In this document: positions 27,068 through 36,300 of the stretch, one piece after another | Position numbering within the stretch: position 1 is the first letter of the stretch | How the letters are laid out: each line of letters opens with the position of its first letter | Origin: Paenibacillus ihbetae | Lineage (GTDB): Bacteria > Bacillota > Bacilli > Paenibacillales > Paenibacillaceae | Length of the DNA stretch: 64,000 nucleotides | Assembly: GCF_002741055.1 (NCBI RefSeq) | Contig: NZ_CP016809.1 | Location: 2,502,501 to 2,566,500 of the forward strand | Reading direction: 5' to 3' | Position numbers and translations under genes: made by a program | Notes under the pieces: generated by a model | The model's database searches: none | Seen by the model: only the letters and a program-made list of their open reading frames with translations | What the model was told of the DNA's origin: nothing

Positions 27068-28674
27068 ATGAAAGTATTGATCGTAGACGACGAACAACAC
27101 GTAAGAGAAGCGATTGAGATGCTTGCGGACTGGGAGCGTCATGGCATAACGGAAATTTATCAGGCTGCCGACGGCGAGGAGGCGGTTCGGTTAATCGAGG
27201 AGAAGAGATCGTCATGACCGATATGCGGATGCCGAATAAAAACGGCCTCGAGCTGCTGACCTGGCTGCACACGTCCAGACCCGACATCAAGGTGCTCGTT
27301 ATCAGCGGATACGATGATTTCGAGTATGTCCGGCATACGATCCGCTCGGGAGGATCGGATTATATTTTGAAGCCGGTCGATGCGGGAAGTCTGAACGAGG
27401 CGCTCGGCAAGGCGGCGGATGCCTGGCGGTTGGAGGAAGAGAAGCGGAAGCAGATCATGAGCCAGAATATCGAAATGAACCAGATGACCCCGCTCTATAT
27501 GGACCGGCTTCTCTCGGATCTTGTGAACGGGTACGGGAGCAGGGAGAGCATCGTGGCCCAGCTGCAAAACCGGATGGCTCTGCCGTCGGCAGGAGATCCC
27601 TGCCATATCGTTGTTATTAGCGATGTCCAGTTTGACAAAGAGCTGCTGTCCAAATTTCGGAACCGGCGGCACCTGCTCTCCTTCACCTTGATTAACATCT
27701 GCAACGAGCTGCTGCGCGATCAAGGGGTGGCCTTCCGCCATATCGACAAGCCCGGGGAAATGATTGTGCTGTATTGGAACCCTCGTCTGCCCGTCAACGA
27801 TATGCTCGAACGGATCAACGACGGATTGTTCGCCATTCTCCGGCGGCGTGCCCATTTCGGCTGCGCGGCAGCAGCTTTCCCGGCGGACCTGCCGAAAGCA
27901 TACCTGAATGCCGTCCAGGCCCTGTGGAGCCGCAACCTGCTGACAGGCAAATCGCGAATTCATAAAGAGCGCGTTCCGGAAAGCGAAGGCTCCCGTACCC
28001 CTCGATTGGCCTCGTACGAGGAGACGTTCAAATTGGCCGCCCTCAGCGGGAGCAGGGAACGGATCGAAGCAGCAGCAGACGAGTGGATTAAGGAAGTCCG
28101 GGACATGGATCGGGTGTCTCCGGAGCAGCTGCTGCGCATAAACTCCGAGTGGGACTGGATGCAGCAGCATTGGACCGAGAATGAGGTGAAGAGCGTACAG
28201 GAGCCCGTGGAGGACGCGGAAATCTCTCAAGACCTGCCCTCCCCTCTTCCCTTGAATGAGGACGGCATGCTGTGCTGGGAACGCTGGCGGGAACAGATCT
28301 GCGGCCGACTCAACGCGGCCTCCAGGGTGCTTACCCAGATTCATTCAAAGGACAACCATATTATTCATGATATCGCCCGGTATTTGGAGAACAGCTATCA
28401 TGAAGAGATTTCGCTGCAGCAGATTGCCGGCCGTTTCTTCCTCAGCAGAGAGTACATATCCCGCAAATTCAAACAGGAATTCGGTGTGACTCTCTCCGAT
28501 TTTCTCGGGCGCATACGCATCGACAAAGCCAAAACCCTGCTGCTCAATCCTCAGCTCCGCATTGCCCAGATTGCAGAGATGGTCGGTTACCAGGATGAAA
28601 AGTACTTCAGCAAGGTGTTTAAAAAAATGGAGGGCGCGACGCCCAACGAATATCGGAAAGTGCATCAGAGATAG
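27068..28674 (+). pseudogene. YesN-type response regulator, frameshifted in the receiver domain
   Basis: An AraC-type response regulator in two pieces. The first (27068-27217, 49 residues) begins MKVLIVDDE and holds the acidic pair of the receiver. It ends at a TGA just after EEKRSS. The second frame starts at ATG 27214 with TDMRMPNKNG, holding the phospho-acceptor Asp, and continues 486 residues to a C-terminal AraC helix-turn-helix pair (YISRKFKQEFG; YFSKVFKKMEG). An intact homolog would read about EEKRPEIVMTDMRMP, so one or seven bases seem lost near 27203-27212. The stop and the next ATG overlap as ATGA, which could allow reinitiation, but neither piece is a full receiver. Sequencing error is the main alternative. 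Confidence 0.85.
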
Positions 28675-28720
28675 GGGACATCCGCCGGAAAACGCCGGCT
28701 TGGGCCCAGGAGCAACGGCA

Positions 28721-28818
28721 TTAGCCACGGGATCGCCGGCTTGAGCCACGGGATCGCCGGCTCGAGCCACGGGATCGCCGGCTCGAGCCACGGGATCGCC
28801 GGCTTGAGCCAGTGGATC
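28721..28818. repeat. 21-bp tandem repeats
   Basis: Four units of 21 bp close to GCCGGCTCGAGCCACGGGAT plus C, starting at 28735, 28756, 28777 and 28798. A partial copy precedes them. They lie between the convergent response regulator and ridA genes. Confidence 0.92.
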
Positions 28819-28896
28819 CCCGACTTCGGCAACGTTTGGTCAATGCCTCAGAGATCTCGCTAGAAGTAACGCCCCGCTTAGCATGCTGATCCGACC

Positions 28897-28942
28897 AAAA
28901 AAAGAGCTCCCGGCTGCCTCTAGGGCATGCCGGGAGCTCTTC
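28897..28942 (-). terminator. Terminator of ridA
   Basis: Minus-strand stem AAGAGCTCCCGGC / GCCGGGAGCTCTT followed by seven T, 18 nt past the ridA stop. Confidence 0.93.
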
Positions 28943-28959
28943 GTTTCCTTCGAAAAGCG

Positions 28960-29340
28960 TTATCCTTTGACCGCAATGACTTCAATTTCCACCAATCCGT
29001 CCTTAGGCAGACGGGCTACCTCCACCGCGCTGCGCGCCGGATAAGGCTCGGAAAAGAAGCTGCCGTATACCTCGTTTACCGCCGCAAAATCATTCATGTC
29101 CTTCAGGAACACGGTGGTTTTGACGACCTGGTCCAGGCTTGTCCCTGCCGCTTCAAGAATGGCCTTCACGTTGCTTAAAGACAACCGCGCCTGCTCCTGC
29201 ACGCCTTCACCAAATTCTCCCGTTTCCGGATTCAGACCGAGCTGGCCGGAGGTATACACGAAGCCGTTGATCTCTACCGCCTGGCTGTAAGGACCGATCG
29301 CGCCTGGCGCTTTAGGCGTGGAAATAATATGTTTGTTCAT
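28960..29340 (-). CDS. ridA: RidA family enamine/imine deaminase
   Basis: A 126-residue cytosolic enzyme that hydrolyses reactive enamine/imine intermediates such as 2-aminoacrylate. Typical signatures are IGPYSQAVEINGFVYTSGQ at the start and the catalytic Arg in YPARSAVEVARLP. The length fits the YjgF/YER057c/UK114 family. GAAGGGAG precedes the ATG. It is a single gene with its own terminator; the gene upstream on the same strand is an oxidoreductase 68 nt away. Confidence 0.95.
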   Translation of the reverse strand: MNKHIISTPKAPGAIGPYSQAVEINGFVYTSGQLGLNPETGEFGEGVQEQARLSLSNVKAILEAAGTSLDQVVKTTVFLKDMNDFAAVNEVYGSFFSEPYPARSAVEVARLPKDGLVEIEVIAVKG

Positions 29341-29408
29341 GGATATGGCTCCCTTCTATGTAATTCCGTATGTTCACATTGTAAACGTCCAACTGCAGAC
29401 TGGCAAAT

Positions 29409-30083
29409 TTAATCAGCCGTATCTCCCAGCACGTGGATGACTTCATTCGGATAAACGTGGTGCCCCTTCATATCGGCAAGCCCGATCTTCACCATTGAAC
29501 GGGCCACCTTCTGAGCAGGGATCGCCCGGTATGGAGCGAGCTTCGGACGCCTGAACAGCGCATCCAGGGAAGTCATCAGTACCGCAGCCGCTTGCTCGCC
29601 GAAACGGCGGTCCGGCCGATTTCCTAACAGCAAAGACGGGCGGAACAAATGAAGACCATGAAAGTCCATGGCCGCCAGGCCTTCCTCCATCTCGCCCTTG
29701 GTCCGAAGATAGAAATTCCGCACGTCCGGGCTTGCGCCCATCGAGCTGACCGCCAGGAACTGGCGGACGCCGTGCCTTCGGGCAAGCGCTGCCGACTTCA
29801 GCACATATTCCACATCGACCTTCCGGAATTGCTCCCGGGAGCCGGCCTTCCTGATCGTTGTCCCGAGGCAGCAATACACGCTGTGAACATCCGCGAAGGC
29901 TTCCTCAAAGCGCTCGAGCTCATCCCAATCCACGGGAATGATCCGCAGCCCGGGATGGGCAGCTTCGGGCGGCCTCCTCACCAGCACCCGGACCTCATCT
30001 ATATCCGGTCTTCTCAGCAATTCCTCGGTAACCTCTCCTCCGACAAGCCCCGTTGCCCCAATAACGAGGGATATCTGTCCCAT
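29409..30083 (-). CDS. NAD(P)-binding Rossmann oxidoreductase (HTATIP2-like)
   Basis: A 224-residue atypical short-chain dehydrogenase-like protein. The dinucleotide loop is GATGLVGGEV at the N-terminus, followed by CCLGTTIRKAGS and VSSMGA. This pattern is typical of the HTATIP2/YwnB-like NAD(P)H-binding family. The substrate is unknown. AAGGGGGG lies six bases before the ATG. Confidence 0.88.
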   Translation of the reverse strand: MGQISLVIGATGLVGGEVTEELLRRPDIDEVRVLVRRPPEAAHPGLRIIPVDWDELERFEEAFADVHSVYCCLGTTIRKAGSREQFRKVDVEYVLKSAALARRHGVRQFLAVSSMGASPDVRNFYLRTKGEMEEGLAAMDFHGLHLFRPSLLLGNRPDRRFGEQAAAVLMTSLDALFRRPKLAPYRAIPAQKVARSMVKIGLADMKGHHVYPNEVIHVLGDTAD

Positions 30084-30327
30084 CTTACTGCCCCCCTTAA
30101 TTATTCATCATCTAAATCATTTATCAGGTTAAGACCTCGGCTCATGGACAACCTGAACAGCTTCGATGCGGACAAAACTTCGTTAATGTTAGGCTGACCG
30201 AACGCCTGCTGCTGAGATCATTCTACACCCCATTACGCGGCTGTCAACACGCTTGGATCCGGTGAAATAATTCATGGATGATACAGCCGTTTCCAGAGGG
30301 GCAAATCGCAGCGTAACCACAGAAAAA

Positions 30328-30361
30328 AGAGTGCAAATCAGGCACGATTTGCACTCTTTCT
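30328..30361 (-). terminator. Terminator overlapping the end of the 95-residue gene
   Basis: Minus-strand stem AAAGAGTGCAAATC / GATTTGCACTCTTT followed by further T. The last codons and the TGA stop at 30338-30340 lie inside the hairpin. Confidence 0.92.
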
Positions 30362-30625
30362 CCAAGCGGTTATCAAGTTAAGCAGCGGCTTCCAATCCCT
30401 GCGGAACCAGCCGGGGGCTTCGGCATGCGCCGCGTCCCCCTCCGGCAAACCGGCCGGTAAGGATGCCTCGCTCAAGCCTTCGTGAATAGGGAAGGGCTCA
30501 TCCTCCATCAAGACGTAGTACTTCATATCAAACGTACTGACCATGTCTCCATGAAGCGTTAGCACCTTGTCGTTACGAATATCGATCACCTTGCCGGTCA
30601 CAACCCGGTTCTCCAACACGATCAT
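30338..30625 (-). CDS. Hypothetical protein
   Basis: A 95-residue soluble protein. Its first half is beta-rich (VVTGKVIDIRNDKVLTLHGD), like a small barrel. A Pro/Ala linker follows, then a basic C-terminal helix. The family is not recognised. It lies 22 nt downstream of the csbD-like gene on the same strand and is probably cotranscribed. Its final codons build the terminator stem. Confidence 0.72.
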   Translation of the reverse strand: MIVLENRVVTGKVIDIRNDKVLTLHGDMVSTFDMKYYVLMEDEPFPIHEGLSEASLPAGLPEGDAAHAEAPGWFRRDWKPLLNLITAWRKSANRA

Positions 30626-30647
30626 TCGCCTCCCTTAATCTAAGGCT

Positions 30648-30851
30648 TTAATCCCGAAATCTCGCGCTCCAATCCGCATATTCGCGCTCTGCGGCATCCT
30701 TCGAATGTCCGTAGCGCTCCTGCAGCTTCCCGACCAATTTATCCTTCTCCCCGGCGATGACATCCAGGTCGTCATCCGTCAATTTACCCCATTGCTTCTT
30801 CGCTTCACCCTTAATCTGGTTCCATCTCCCTTTAAAAACGTTGTTATCCAT
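30648..30851 (-). CDS. CsbD-family stress protein
   Basis: A 67-residue hydrophilic protein with the family phrases FKGRWNQIKGEAKKQWGKL and DDLDVIAG. CsbD proteins are induced by general stress in Bacillus (sigma-B) and their role is unclear. I chose ATG 30851, nine bases after GGGAGG. A sigma-B promoter was looked for upstream and not found with confidence. Confidence 0.9.
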   Translation of the reverse strand: MDNNVFKGRWNQIKGEAKKQWGKLTDDDLDVIAGEKDKLVGKLQERYGHSKDAAEREYADWSARFRD

Positions 30852-31076
30852 AAACATCAGCCTCCCTCTCAAGTAATGAGCCCTGCAATCCTCTATCTTT
30901 CGTGTGTATATTGTTTACCCGCAGGCAGCCGCTCTGAATCCTTGGAGGATACGGGTACGGGCCGACCGCCCTTTCCCTCTCGCCTCAACCTGGCGCCCGT
31001 CTGGCGCCCCTCTAAAGTGATGATCGCTGTTTAATCATCCAGTCTGGAGGTCAAAGAGACGGAAGTCGAATGACGC

Positions 31077-31110
31077 AAAAGGCCCCGCGAATCCACAGGA
31101 TCCGCGGGGC
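31077..31110 (-). terminator. Terminator of the HD-GYP gene
   Basis: Minus-strand stem GCCCCGCGGATCC / GGATTCGCGGGGC followed by TTTT, about 55 nt past the stop. Confidence 0.85.
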
Positions 31111-31164
31111 ATCTATCCTTCCAACGTTTCGAGGGGGTTCGAAGGCCGATGGCAGTCCTCAGCC

Positions 31165-32670
31165 TTAGCGAATCGTGACCACCTTCGTCTCGCTTTTCAT
31201 ATAGTTCACGAACATGCCTGCAAAGTCCGGGTCCCACTGGGTCCCCTTCCCCTCCTCCAGTATATTCAGCGCATCCGCCGATCGCATGCCGCTGCGGTAG
31301 GGCCGATCCGACGTCATCGCATCATACGCATCAGCGACGGCAATAATCCGCCCGAACAGCGGGATATCCTTGCCCTTCAGGCCATCCGGATAACCGCACC
31401 CGTCGTATCGTTCGTGATGGGACCGCACGCCTTCCAGGTAAGGAGCCATGGCGTCGGCCGGTTCAATCTGCAGCAAAATATTCTCGCCCTGCTGCGGATG
31501 CGTCTTGACCTGATCGAACTCCTCTTCCGTCAGCTTGCCTTCCTTCAGCAATATATGATCCCGCACGCCGATTTTGCCGATATCATGCAGCAGTGCCGTC
31601 TTATGCAGCAGATCGATCTCCTCCTCGCTGAGACCGGCCAGCCGGCCGATCAGAACCGAGTATTCCGCAACCCGAAGCGAATGCCCTGCCGTGTAAGGAT
31701 CCCTTGCATCGAGCGCTGCCGCGAGGGCCGCGAAGTAGCTGTCGAGAAGCTTACGGTTCCGTTCCTCGCGAACCTGAAGGCCGCGAACCATCATATTGAA
31801 GCCCGCGATCAGTGTGGAGAATTCATCGGAATATAGATTCGAGGTTTGAATAAGGCGTCCTTCTTTAATTTCGTTCATCGCCCGGTACAGCTGACGGATG
31901 GGGCGCTGTAAATCCTGGGTCAGGAGCCATGCACCGACATATGCGAATCCGACGCCAAGCAGCAGGACACCCCCTGCCCAGCCCCAATACTGCTGCGGAG
32001 CAATTTTGTTAAGTCCCTCCAGCCTAATCTGAACGGCCAGCGAGAACAGAAAGAGCGGGAACGTGCCGATGAGCATCGTGCTGAGCAAAAATTTGACGCG
32101 GATCGCCAGGAATACATGGCCCTCCAGCGAGAAATCGACGCCATGCCTCGACAGCGCCTTCCGCCGTATTCCCTTGATCAGCGGGCGAATGGCAGCAATC
32201 GTCAGGAAGAATTCGATCATGGCATGGCAGCTTGCAAGGAGAACGGCCCCAAGTGAAGCAAGCCATATGTAAAAGGCAGGAAAGCTCAGCTTCCCCTGCT
32301 CCATCATCCATATGGTCAGCAGAATGGCCGGCAACGACAGCCCAAGCAGATGGGGACCGAAGATGCGGTAGACAGCGAGGCGCGGCATACGATGCACGTG
32401 TAAATAGGCTTTTTCCAGCAAATCCAGATCCGGGTCCTCTTCTTCAAAGACGGCACGGATCGGCTTAAGCTGCGTCAGGAAGACGCTGAGCTCCGAAATG
32501 AGCATAATCATAAACGAAATGGCCAGGATGGCCATCAATCGTGCGCATTCCTCGAAGGAAATTTCCAGGGTCGTTACCAATAATACGCCGCCGACAACAA
32601 CAACAGATGCAATCGAGCCGATCATATAATTCCGAACAAGCTGTTTAAGAAATGACTTATACAGTTGCAT
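31165..32670 (-). CDS. Membrane HD-GYP domain protein (probable c-di-GMP phosphodiesterase)
   Basis: A 501-residue protein. The N-terminal half has about six helices. A HAMP-like segment (LQRPIRQLYRAMNEIKEG) follows, then an HD-GYP domain of about 190 residues. The metal-binding pair is HDIGKIG, followed by KTHPQQGENIL, HHERYDGCGYP and ADAYDAM. The GYP position reads GCGYP, so the signature is kept. HD-GYP enzymes usually degrade cyclic di-GMP, though some only bind nucleotides. GAGGCGG precedes the ATG. It is transcribed alone. Confidence 0.9.
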   Translation of the reverse strand: MQLYKSFLKQLVRNYMIGSIASVVVVGGVLLVTTLEISFEECARLMAILAISFMIMLISELSVFLTQLKPIRAVFEEEDPDLDLLEKAYLHVHRMPRLAVYRIFGPHLLGLSLPAILLTIWMMEQGKLSFPAFYIWLASLGAVLLASCHAMIEFFLTIAAIRPLIKGIRRKALSRHGVDFSLEGHVFLAIRVKFLLSTMLIGTFPLFLFSLAVQIRLEGLNKIAPQQYWGWAGGVLLLGVGFAYVGAWLLTQDLQRPIRQLYRAMNEIKEGRLIQTSNLYSDEFSTLIAGFNMMVRGLQVREERNRKLLDSYFAALAAALDARDPYTAGHSLRVAEYSVLIGRLAGLSEEEIDLLHKTALLHDIGKIGVRDHILLKEGKLTEEEFDQVKTHPQQGENILLQIEPADAMAPYLEGVRSHHERYDGCGYPDGLKGKDIPLFGRIIAVADAYDAMTSDRPYRSGMRSADALNILEEGKGTQWDPDFAGMFVNYMKSETKVVTIR

Positions 32671-32867
32671 GGTCCGCCTCTACTTTCGTAACAGAAATAA
32701 ACACCCCGTTGCAAGCCGAACATTGGTCTGCAGCATCTTTCGATAATCCTGCATAAAATAGGGATTATCATCGAATTCCGCCAAAATTATCGTTACTATG
32801 AATATCGTTGGAAATGCCAAAAAAATCAAGATCTTTAAGCGGCAATCGGCAAGATTGTTGATGAATT

Positions 32868-32896
32868 TTGCTTATCGGGCCTAGATGTGATATAAT
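32868..32896 (+). promoter_or_regulatory. Sigma-A promoter for the candidate structured RNA
   Basis: TTGCTT and a perfect TATAAT separated by 17 bp. The predicted transcription start is near 32903, well ahead of any coding region. Confidence 0.7.
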
Positions 32897-32902
32897 AATA
32901 TC

Positions 32903-33219
32903 TTGTTAGATGAAGTTTAACCCCGTAAGTTCCTCGAAATTTGATATTACATCTCAGATGAAGTAGAAAATTCCTATTTAATGACCCTAAGAGTAAGAGT
33001 TTTACGGAACGTTTTCTGATTCACACTGGAGCGGTCATCGGAGCCGCAAGGACGAAAGAGAGGCAGGGCTTTTGTTGTTTTGGAAGTAATGATTCTTGAA
33101 TAACTTCACACACGGAACCGACTGTACAGACTGCATGCGTCTGTCAGGGGTTAAATTTTATAAGCGGCGCGTTTCGCGCCGCACCAAGGGACTCGGCTGG
33201 ATAGCCGGGTCCCTTTTCC
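32903..33219 (+). ncRNA. Candidate structured RNA (leader or independent ncRNA), unidentified
   Basis: About 315 nt bounded by a sigma-A promoter and an intrinsic terminator, with no convincing coding frame. A long-range helix joins 32912-32924 (AAGTTTAACCCC) to 33147-33159 (GGGGTTAAATTT), closing a domain of about 220 nt. Inside lie hairpins such as CTG..CAGAC/GTCTG..CAG at 33122-33147 and GCGG/CCGC near 33030-33050. After the closing helix come a perfect GCGGCGCG/CGCGCCGC hairpin (33164-33182) and the terminator stem. I checked by eye for T-box, SAM, TPP, cyclic di-GMP, RNase P, tmRNA, SRP and 6S signatures and saw none. It could be an attenuated leader of the giant repeat gene or an independent RNA. 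Confidence 0.55.
33186..33219 (+). terminator. Terminator of the candidate RNA
   Basis: Stem AAGGGACTCGGC / GCCGGGTCCCTT with a six-base loop, followed by TTCCATTTT. It ends about 160 nt before the start of the repeat-protein gene. Confidence 0.82.
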
Positions 33220-33313
33220 ATTTTACCGGCATGGTTCCCCATGGCGGCTATTTTCGAACAGGTCCCTTACAACAACTGCGGCTGTTGGTCCGGTAAGCCC
33301 TGAAACATCAGTG

Positions 33314-33341
33314 ACAGCCGCCTACTCGCCTGCATAGGATA
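33314..33341 (+). promoter_or_regulatory. Possible sigma-K-type promoter for the repeat protein
   Basis: CATAGGATA fits the sigma-K -10 pattern CATAnnnTA, and an AC core lies 17 bp upstream. It sits about 40 nt before the TTG start. Such short motifs arise by chance, so this is suggestive only. Confidence 0.33.
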
Positions 33342-33378
33342 TCGGAGACGATTTAGTATCCAGAAGGAGTGTGCCGTT

Positions 33379-36300
33379 TTGAAAAAAAAGAAGAAAACCT
33401 CATCCTCCTCTACCCAGCCCTTCAGAGTCGATCCGAGTACCCGGGAGCTTGACCTGCTGGAGCGAGGTACGGGACGCAACTCCAAAAAAGAAAAGGAAGC
33501 CCGCATCCTGTCCGCGGCTTCCGTAGTGGATTCCGACGAAGACCTTGTAGGCTTAGCTGAACTGAAGCAGGAGCAAGAGAACGAACAACAGTTTGAACAG
33601 GAGATAAGGCAGGAACCGGATGAGATACAGATACAGGTCATCCACGATATTCTGGCGGAACAAAACCCGTGCAATCCACCGAGCGAAGTTTTTCCGAGCC
33701 AAGAGAAACCTGCCGATACCACATCTTTTGCAGCCATCCATGCTGAACAAGAGCAGCTGCTGGCCGATAAGGAAATGCCTGGAGTGAAGGGAGCATTCAT
33801 ATACACCGAGGATATCGGCGAATATGCGATTACCGATAGCCGAATTGCCTCCCGGGCCGTGACCGCCTCCAAAATCGCACCAGGTGCCGTTGGATCCGAA
33901 GCGCTTCAGGATTACAGCGTGAGCAGCATCCATATCACGGACGAGGCCGTTACCTCAAGCAAGATCGCCCCGCTGTCCATTACCAGCGATCACCTGATGG
34001 ACGGCTCATTATCCACTCGCAAGCTGCGCGACGGCGCGGTAAACGGAAGCAAAATCAAAGACGGGGCAATCACGGCCCAGAAGCTCGCGGATCATGCGGT
34101 CGAAGGGAATAAAATTGCCGATGGCGCCGTGACGGCCCGCCACCTGCAGCATCTGATCGTGACGACGGAGCTGCTTGACGATCAATCCGTCAGAGGCGAC
34201 AAAATTGCCTCCAGCGGTATCGAAACCCGTCATCTGGCCAATGGGGCCGTGCACAGCTCCAAGCTCGCGGACTACGCGGTCACGACAACCAAAATCCGTG
34301 ACGGCGCGATCAGCAGCGAAAAGATTGAATATGGTGCCGTTACCGGCTCTCACATCCAGCAAGGCTCCGTAGAAAGCGGGCATTTGGCACCCGGAGCGGT
34401 CACTTCCGAGCATTTAGCTTATGGTAGCGTCGGTTCTAATCAAATCGCCGAAGGCGCCGTTGGTTCAGCACATCTTCAGGCTGGTACGATCCTCTCCCGC
34501 CATATCGCGGACGGTGCGATCGGCACCGAACAGATCAGACACGGCTCCATTGGAGATGAGCAGCTCGCTTCAGGCGCCGTGGCTTCCCGGCATCTTGCCG
34601 ATTCCAGCATTACAAGCTTCAAGTTGGCCGACCAGTCTGTCCATACAGCGAAGCTGGTGGAGCAGGCCGTCACTGCCTCCAAGATCGCGGACCAAAGCAT
34701 TCTGCCGAGCAAAATTGCTAATGAAGCGGTACAAACCCGGCATTTGAGCAAAGGATCGGTAGAATCGGCCCATATTGTAGATCAAGCAATTTCGACCCAA
34801 CATCTGGCTGATCAAGCGGTGAATGCGTCACATATCGCGGAGGGCAGCCTGACGCCGAAGCATTTTGCACCGGAAAGCGTAACCGGATCCGCCATAAAGC
34901 CTAAAGCGGTCGGACCGCAGCATCTGGCTGACGGCGCCGTAGCCAGGCAGCATATTCAGCCGGAATCCATCGGCGACAAGCAGCTGGCTCCTGGCAGCGT
35001 CACCAGCAGCAAGCTGGCGCTGGGCTCTGTCGGCGGAGCGATCATTGCGCTTGATGGCGTGACTTCCGTCAATATCGCCAAACAGTCAATATTACAGCAT
35101 CACCTAGCCCAAGGCAGCGTCGGAACCAACGCTCTTCAGGAAGGAGCGGTGCGCTCGGCCCATCTGTCCGACCAAGCAATCGAAGCAAGGCACCTCAAGG
35201 CCGAAAGTGTGCAAAGCAAGGCGCTTGCGCGCGGCTCGGTCACGGCGGATAAAATTGCGGAGGGCAGCGTCACTGAATCCGCCATCGGGAATGGTGCTAT
35301 TGCCCCTCGCCATCTGGGCGATCACGCCGTCACATCGCTGAAGCTGTCGCCGGAAAGCGTATCGACCGACAAGCTTGTCGACCTTGCCGTTACTTCCTCC
35401 AAGCTTGCGGAGGGCAGCGTCACCGCAGACAAGATTGCACAGAAGGCTGTACAATCGGCCCACCTGTCCCCGGGTTCCGTATCGGGAGAGGCGATTCAGG
35501 ATCAGGCGGTTACTTCAGACAAAATTGCACCGCTGGCAGTAGAAAGCACTCATCTCGGCCTGGAATCCATCTCGGGCAAGCATATTGTGCAGGAAGCGAT
35601 TCACGGTTACCACATCAAGAAAAAATCCGTCACATTAAATCTCTTAGCGGACGAAGCTCGCACGCCGGAGATGTTGTTTAATGACGGCAGCATTCCAGGT
35701 TCCAAGCTGGGCGTCCAGTCCGTCTCGGAAGCCCATCTCTCCCCTGCATCGGTATCCGAGCAGGCGCTGAAACCAAACTCCGTGAGCGGAGACAAAATCA
35801 AGCCGCTCTCCATCAGCGCCGGGCACCTGCAGCAGGCGAGCGTCCTGTCCAACCATCTGGGGACGGACATCGTCAAATCCGAGCATATCGGGGACAGCGC
35901 CGTAACGGATCGCCATCTTGCTCCGGATTCCGTCAAAGCGCATCATATTCAGAGCTCAAGCATTGAATCGGACCATATCGCCGTTCAGGCGATTTCGGCC
36001 CGGCACCTGGCTGAACAAGCGGTAAATTCGGACCATATCGCGGAGGGCTGCCTGATACCGAAGCATTTTGCACCGGACAGCGTCACCGAATCCGCCATCG
36101 GGGACGGCGCCATAGTCCCCCGCCATCTGGGCGACCACGCCGTTACGTCGCTGAAGCTGTCGCCGGAAAGCGTATCGACCGACAAGCTTGTCGACCTTGC
36201 CGTTACCTCCTCCAAGCTTGCGGAGGGCAGCGTCACCTCAGACAAGATTGCGCAGAAGGCTGTACAATCGGCCCATCTGTCCCCGGGCTCCGTATCGGGA

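Noticed and set aside
30852..30950. Sigma-B promoter before the csbD-like gene
   Set aside because: A GGGTAA occurs, but no matching -35 GTTT lies at the right distance.
32903..33219. Cyclic di-GMP riboswitch, T-box or other known leader
   Set aside because: The diagnostic conserved bases of these families were not found by eye. The element is left unidentified.
33096..33296. Small plus-strand frame in the structured RNA region
   Set aside because: TTG start without ribosome binding site, and it runs through the GC hairpin and the terminator.
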